Source: UBA1738 sp045658645 (GTDB lineage: Bacteria > Bacillota > Clostridia > UBA1381). Taken from it: DNA of 18,258 nucleotides. Under the pieces are notes generated by a model. That model searched no databases. It was not told where the DNA came from and was given only the letters and a program-made list of their open reading frames with translations. The stretch spans positions 1-18,258 of the forward strand of contig JAZOVJ010000049.1 of NCBI GenBank assembly GCA_045658645.1, written 5' to 3'. Below, piece after piece: positions 15,105 to 18,258 of the stretch (the first letter of the stretch is position 1; every line of letters begins with the position of its first letter). Both the position numbers and the translations under genes were made by a program.

Positions 15105-15126
15105 TATGTGTCCTCCTTTTAATACC

Positions 15127-15145
15127 GAATGTGTTTTTCACATTC
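15127..15145 (-). repeat. Leader hairpin next to the ribosome site of the 859-aa SLH gene
   Basis: GAATGTG (15127-15133) and CACATTC (15139-15145) are perfect reverse complements around a 5-nt loop. On the mRNA the hairpin ends about 10 nt before the AGGAGG, leaving the ribosome site open. This fits a stabilising leader structure. Confidence 0.55.
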
Positions 15146-15190
15146 TTCCTATACTACCAGTGGTTTACATAATAACTAAATTTTAAAATT

Positions 15191-15208
15191 TTGGCATTTT
15201 TATGCCAA
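15191..15208 (-). repeat. Second leader hairpin of the 859-aa SLH gene
   Basis: TTGGCAT (15191-15197) and ATGCCAA (15202-15208) pair perfectly around a 4-nt loop. On the transcript it is followed by AAAATTTTAAAATTT rather than a U run, so it is unlikely to terminate. It may stabilise the mRNA or bind a regulator. Confidence 0.5.
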
Positions 15209-15236
15209 TTTTCATCAAAAAATAATTTTATGTCAA
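15208..15236 (-). promoter_or_regulatory. Possible second promoter of the 859-aa SLH gene
   Basis: A consensus -35 TTGACA (15231-15236) stands 17 nt from GAAAAT (15208-15213), a poor -10. It lies downstream of the better-balanced promoter at 15248-15276 and could give a shorter leader. The -10 match is weak. Confidence 0.3.
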
Positions 15237-15247
15237 CCACGTGTTCT

Positions 15248-15276
15248 ATGATACACTATGCATAATGAAATTTCAA
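15248..15276 (-). promoter_or_regulatory. Promoter of the 859-aa SLH gene
   Basis: On the minus strand, TTGAAA (15271-15276), a 17-nt spacer and TATCAT (15248-15253). The predicted start near 15241 gives a leader of about 136 nt containing both perfect hairpins. Confidence 0.6.
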
Positions 15277-15293
15277 CAAGTAAGTTATGGTAA

Positions 15294-15324
15294 TAAAAAA
15301 AGAAGCGCCAAACAGCGCCTCTTT
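15294..15324 (-). terminator. Intrinsic terminator after the purF-like gene
   Basis: The transcript forms AAGAGGCGC/GCGCTTCTT, a 9-bp stem with one G-U pair (15315-15323 with 15300-15308) and a 6-nt loop, running into TTTTTT. It lies 8 nt after the stop codon at 15332 and closes the pyk-purF-like unit. Confidence 0.9.
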
Positions 15325-15331
15325 CGCTTTA

Positions 15332-16756
15332 TTATTCTTTTCCGTCCCAACAGTAAGTACAAAGTTTGCACTTGTCTATTCCTATTGCTTCAACAAGTCC
15401 GTCAAGTGACTGGAACTCAAGAGTTTTAAGATGTAGCTTCTCACAAATAGCATCACGCATTTTCTTTCCACGCTCTGTGTTTGTGTCACTATATTCGTCT
15501 AAATACTTAAATCCCGCCTCTCCTTCAAGCTCCATAATGGTACTTCTTGTGATAAGCTCCATTACGTCCTTTGCAGGCGAGAAGTTTAAGTATTTACAGC
15601 TATGCATAATCGGCGGGCAGGCAGAGCGCATATGCACTTCACCCGCTCCGTTTTCGTAAAGGAAATCAACCGTCTTTCGCATCTGTGTTCCACGAACGAT
15701 TGAGTCATCAACAAACAGCAGATTCTTTTCCTCAATCAGGTCGTGAACAGGAATCTGCTTCATTTTTGCAACTCTGTTTCTTTCCTCCTGATGTGTTGGA
15801 ATAAAGCTTCTTGCCCAGGTTGGCGTGTACTTTATAAACGGTCTTGCAAAAGGTATTCCGCTCTTGTTTGCATATCCGATTGCATGAGGAGTTCCCGAAT
15901 CAGGAACACCGCAAATGTAGTCAATATCCTGACATTTACCGTTTTCCTTGTCGGTTCTTGCCATAATTTCTCCGTTTTTGTATCGCATGCATTCAACATT
16001 AACGCCTTCATAAGAAGAAGTCGGGAATCCATAATATGACCACAAGAATGCGCAAATCTTAAGTTCTTTGCCCGCTTCCTTTAAGACCTTTACCTCGTCC
16101 TTCGTGATTTCCACAATTTCGCCCGGTCCAAGTTCTCGTTCGAAGTTATAACCTGTTTTATACATAGCAAAGGATTCAAAGCTGACACAGTATCCGTATT
16201 CTGATTTCCCAATCAAAACAGGCAATCTGCCTACTTTATCACGGGCAGCGATAAGAGTCCCTTTTTCCGTCATAATAAGAACAGATGCCGTTCCCTCTAT
16301 CTCCCCCTGTGCAAATTCAATACCCTCTGCAAAACTTTCTTTCTGGTTTATAAGCGCTGATATAAGGTCGGTATAGTTTACTCTTCCACCCGTCATTGCA
16401 TCAAAGTGTCCGCCTATATCATTCAAATACTTTTCAATAAGCTCATCTGCATTTGAAATTGCACCAATCATACAAATCGCATAAGTTCCAAGCCTTGATC
16501 TTATTATCTTTGGCTGGGGATCGTAATCACTTATACAGCCTATTGCTGTTGTTCCGTGCATTTCATCAAACACCTTACCGAATTTTGTACGAAACGGAGA
16601 GTTTTCGATGTTGTGAATTTCCCTCTGTATTCCCTTTTCTTCGTCAAACGATGCCATACCCGCACGGCGTGTACCCAAGTGTGAATGGTAGTCTGTACCA
16701 AAAAACACGTCAGATATAACGCTTCGTCCGGCTACTGCTCCAAAAAAGCCTCCCAT
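15332..16756 (-). CDS. PurF-like protein (amidophosphoribosyltransferase family) with a degenerate glutaminase site
   Basis: True PurF makes phosphoribosylamine from PRPP and glutamine, the first step of purine synthesis. This 474-aa homologue has both parts: an Ntn-type glutaminase fold (about 1-230) and a phosphoribosyltransferase domain (about 255-430). The PRPP loop LLFVDDSIVRGTQ (346-358) is intact, as are VPDSG (284-288) and RPFIKY. Candidate Fe-S ligands remain at C235, C387 and the CKLCTYC cluster (463-469). The nucleophile is gone: the chain begins MGGFFGAV where PurF has M-C-G-x-F-G. The arginine region usually reading HVRYSTAG is GCISDYDP, and the HNGNL region reads MIGAIS. The start is not in doubt, as GGAGG lies 8 nt before the ATG. 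It follows pyk by 24 nt. I infer no glutamine hydrolysis; it may use ammonia, regulate, or act on another substrate. Confidence 0.88.
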   Translation of the reverse strand: MGGFFGAVAGRSVISDVFFGTDYHSHLGTRRAGMASFDEEKGIQREIHNIENSPFRTKFGKVFDEMHGTTAIGCISDYDPQPKIIRSRLGTYAICMIGAISNADELIEKYLNDIGGHFDAMTGGRVNYTDLISALINQKESFAEGIEFAQGEIEGTASVLIMTEKGTLIAARDKVGRLPVLIGKSEYGYCVSFESFAMYKTGYNFERELGPGEIVEITKDEVKVLKEAGKELKICAFLWSYYGFPTSSYEGVNVECMRYKNGEIMARTDKENGKCQDIDYICGVPDSGTPHAIGYANKSGIPFARPFIKYTPTWARSFIPTHQEERNRVAKMKQIPVHDLIEEKNLLFVDDSIVRGTQMRKTVDFLYENGAGEVHMRSACPPIMHSCKYLNFSPAKDVMELITRSTIMELEGEAGFKYLDEYSDTNTERGKKMRDAICEKLHLKTLEFQSLDGLVEAIGIDKCKLCTYCWDGKE

Positions 16757-16780
16757 AAATTTACCTCCGCTATGATTATG

Positions 16781-18193
16781 TTAAACAGTTTCTACTTTTA
16801 TAATGTTTGTATTTCCCGATTTTCCTTCGGCCTTTCCTCCGGTCATAACAACGCTGTCGCCTTTTGAAAGTCCGAGAACCTCCTCTGCTTTTTTCAAGGC
16901 GTGGTAGAACATTACGTCGGTAGAATCAAATTTTTCACTCAAAACCGGCGTAACCCCCCACGACATCGCAAGCTTGTACCACACCTTTTTATTTATCGCC
17001 ATTCCGACAATATCTACAGGTGCACGAAAACGTGACACCATTCGTACGGTCATTCCCGAAATAGAGCTTACCACAATCGCCTTTGCACCTATGTCAATAG
17101 CCATTCCGCAAGTAGCGTGCGAAATAGCGTCAAGCTGATTTCTTATTTTGAAATCATAGTTCAAAAATCTCTTTTTATAGTGAATATGATTTTCTGTTTC
17201 CTCGACAATTCTTGCCATTGTGCGCACTGTTTCTACCGGATACTTTCCGGCAGCAGATTCTCCTGACAGCATAACCACGCTTGTACCGTCATAAACAGCA
17301 TTCGCAACGTCAGAAATCTCGGCACGTGTTGGTCTTGGGTTATAAATCATTGTTTCAAGCATCTCTGTTGCCGTTATAACCCGTTTTCCAAGCATACGGC
17401 ATTTTGTAATAAGGTACTTCTGTATAGACGGAAGTTCGGCAAACGGCACTTCAACGCCAAGGTCACCTCTTGCAATCATAATTCCGTCACATTCTTCACA
17501 GATTTCTTCTATATTATCAATCCCGCTTTTGTTCTCAATTTTGGCGATAAGGTCAATATCCTTTCCTCCGTTTTCGTTAAGAAACTCCCTGATTGAATGA
17601 ATATCCTCTCTTGTTGATACAAATGATGCCGCAACAAAATCCACACCATTCCTTATTCCGAACAGCAGGTCTTCTTTGTCCTGCTTGCTTAAAAATTCCT
17701 GATTTAAAACCTTACCGGGAAAACTCATACTCTTCTGGTTTGAAAGCTCTCCCCCCACTGTTACTTCGCATATAACATCGGTTTCGGTCTTTTCGCAAAC
17801 CTTGAACATAACGAGTCCGTTATTTACTAAAATTCTGTCCCCTATCTGGAGGTCATTTACCAACCCCTGATAGTTAACAGAAACTATCGTTTCATCACCC
17901 TCAACGTCTTTTGTAGTGAAGGTAAAAGTATCGCCATCTGCCACAGTAACCTTGCCGTTTTTAAATGCTTTAATACGGTATTCAGGGCCTTTTGTGTCAA
18001 GCATAATAGCTATCGGCATTTCAAGCTCGTCACGAACTTTTTTTATCATATCAATCTTTTCCTGATGCTCGCTGTGAGTACCATGGGAAAAATTCAGTCT
18101 TGCTATATTGAGTCCCGCTTTGCACATTTTGGCAAAAACAGCCTCATCACTGCTTGCAGGTCCTATTGTGCATATAATTTTTGTTTTTCTCAT
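16781..18193 (-). CDS. pyk: Pyruvate kinase
   Basis: Last ATP-forming step of glycolysis: PEP plus ADP gives pyruvate. The 470-aa product from the ATG at 18193 has the family's usual length without the extra C-terminal PEP-utiliser domain. Motifs in this numbering are TKIICTIGPAS (4-14), ARLNFSHGTHSEH (31-43), MLDTKGPE (64-71), and the catalytic-lysine stretch LIAKIENKSG (215-224, K218). ARGDLGVEVPFAELP lies at 241-255 and MLSGESAAGKYP at 308-319. The glutamate in GPE suggests a K+-dependent enzyme. Local variants are GPEYRIK for the common GPEIRTG, and ATEMLE for ATQML. The frame extends 10 codons upstream to a TTG at 18223, but that lies at the predicted transcription start, while AAGG is 7 nt before the ATG at 18193. 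The purF-like gene follows after 24 nt without a terminator. Confidence 0.96.
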   Translation of the reverse strand: MRKTKIICTIGPASSDEAVFAKMCKAGLNIARLNFSHGTHSEHQEKIDMIKKVRDELEMPIAIMLDTKGPEYRIKAFKNGKVTVADGDTFTFTTKDVEGDETIVSVNYQGLVNDLQIGDRILVNNGLVMFKVCEKTETDVICEVTVGGELSNQKSMSFPGKVLNQEFLSKQDKEDLLFGIRNGVDFVAASFVSTREDIHSIREFLNENGGKDIDLIAKIENKSGIDNIEEICEECDGIMIARGDLGVEVPFAELPSIQKYLITKCRMLGKRVITATEMLETMIYNPRPTRAEISDVANAVYDGTSVVMLSGESAAGKYPVETVRTMARIVEETENHIHYKKRFLNYDFKIRNQLDAISHATCGMAIDIGAKAIVVSSISGMTVRMVSRFRAPVDIVGMAINKKVWYKLAMSWGVTPVLSEKFDSTDVMFYHALKKAEEVLGLSKGDSVVMTGGKAEGKSGNTNIIKVETV

Positions 18194-18227
18194 AACAATG
18201 CCTTCTTTCAAAAACTTACCCAATCAT

Positions 18228-18256
18228 ACTATATCACAAAACGCCTTTTTTGTAAA
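18228..18256 (-). promoter_or_regulatory. Promoter of the pyk/purF-like unit
   Basis: On the minus strand, TTTACA (18251-18256), a 17-nt spacer and TATAGT (18228-18233). Transcription should begin near 18221, giving a leader of about 28 nt to the pyk ATG at 18193. Strong hexamers and ideal spacing. Confidence 0.7.
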
Positions 18257-18258
18257 TA

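Noticed and set aside
15832..16032. 66-aa minus-strand frame within the purF-like gene
   Set aside because: Frame-shifted shadow of the purF-like gene with no independent support.
15332..16756. The purF-like gene as a broken pseudogene
   Set aside because: The frame is full length with a strong ribosome site and terminator, and the phosphoribosyltransferase loop and clustered cysteines are kept; losses are confined to the glutaminase site.

Overview
The window looks like chromosomal DNA of a low-GC anaerobic Firmicute, most likely a clostridial gut-type organism. The grounds are the A/T-rich base composition, AGGAGG-type ribosome binding sites, a sodium-pumping decarboxylase built of separate subunits, two S-layer-homology (SLH) proteins, and clostridia-type FAD proteins of the COG2509 and HI0933 families. 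Genus cannot be fixed from this sequence. Every gene I can support lies on the minus strand, so transcription runs from high to low coordinates.

Layout in transcription order. (1) 18256-15294: promoter, pyruvate kinase (pyk), then 24 nt later a PurF-like protein, closed by an intrinsic terminator. The PurF-like protein keeps the phosphoribosyltransferase signature and candidate Fe-S cysteines but has lost the N-terminal catalytic cysteine of the glutaminase domain. (2) 15276-12456: promoter, a leader of about 135 nt with two perfect hairpins, an 859-aa SLH surface protein, and a terminator with a UUCG loop on the transcript. (3) 12373-10336: promoter, another long leader, a 606-aa SLH surface protein with a repeated beta-rich C-terminal half, and a weak terminator-like hairpin. 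(4) 10313-4725: five genes overlapping by 1-14 nt: AI-2E-type membrane protein, HI0933-family flavoprotein, COG2509 flavoprotein, an unrecognised 333-aa protein, and an RsuA/RluB-type pseudouridine synthase. Three start at GTG or TTG. A perfect 13-bp hairpin flanked by A and T tracts ends the unit. (5) 4634-1: promoter, then oadG, a separate biotin carrier, oadB and oadA of a Na+-translocating decarboxylase, followed 15 nt downstream by tyrS, which runs off the window a few codons before its end.

Functionally, pyk and the decarboxylase both act at the pyruvate/oxaloacetate node: pyk makes pyruvate plus ATP, and the decarboxylase converts oxaloacetate to pyruvate while exporting Na+. The two SLH proteins are envelope components expected to bind secondary cell-wall polymer. 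The five-gene unit combines rRNA modification with redox proteins of unknown substrate. I see no tRNA or rRNA gene, transposase, phage gene, CRISPR array or recognisable riboswitch. The strongest leads for novelty are the PurF homologue with a dismantled glutaminase site cotranscribed with pyk, and the unrecognised 333-aa protein in the flavoprotein/rluB unit.
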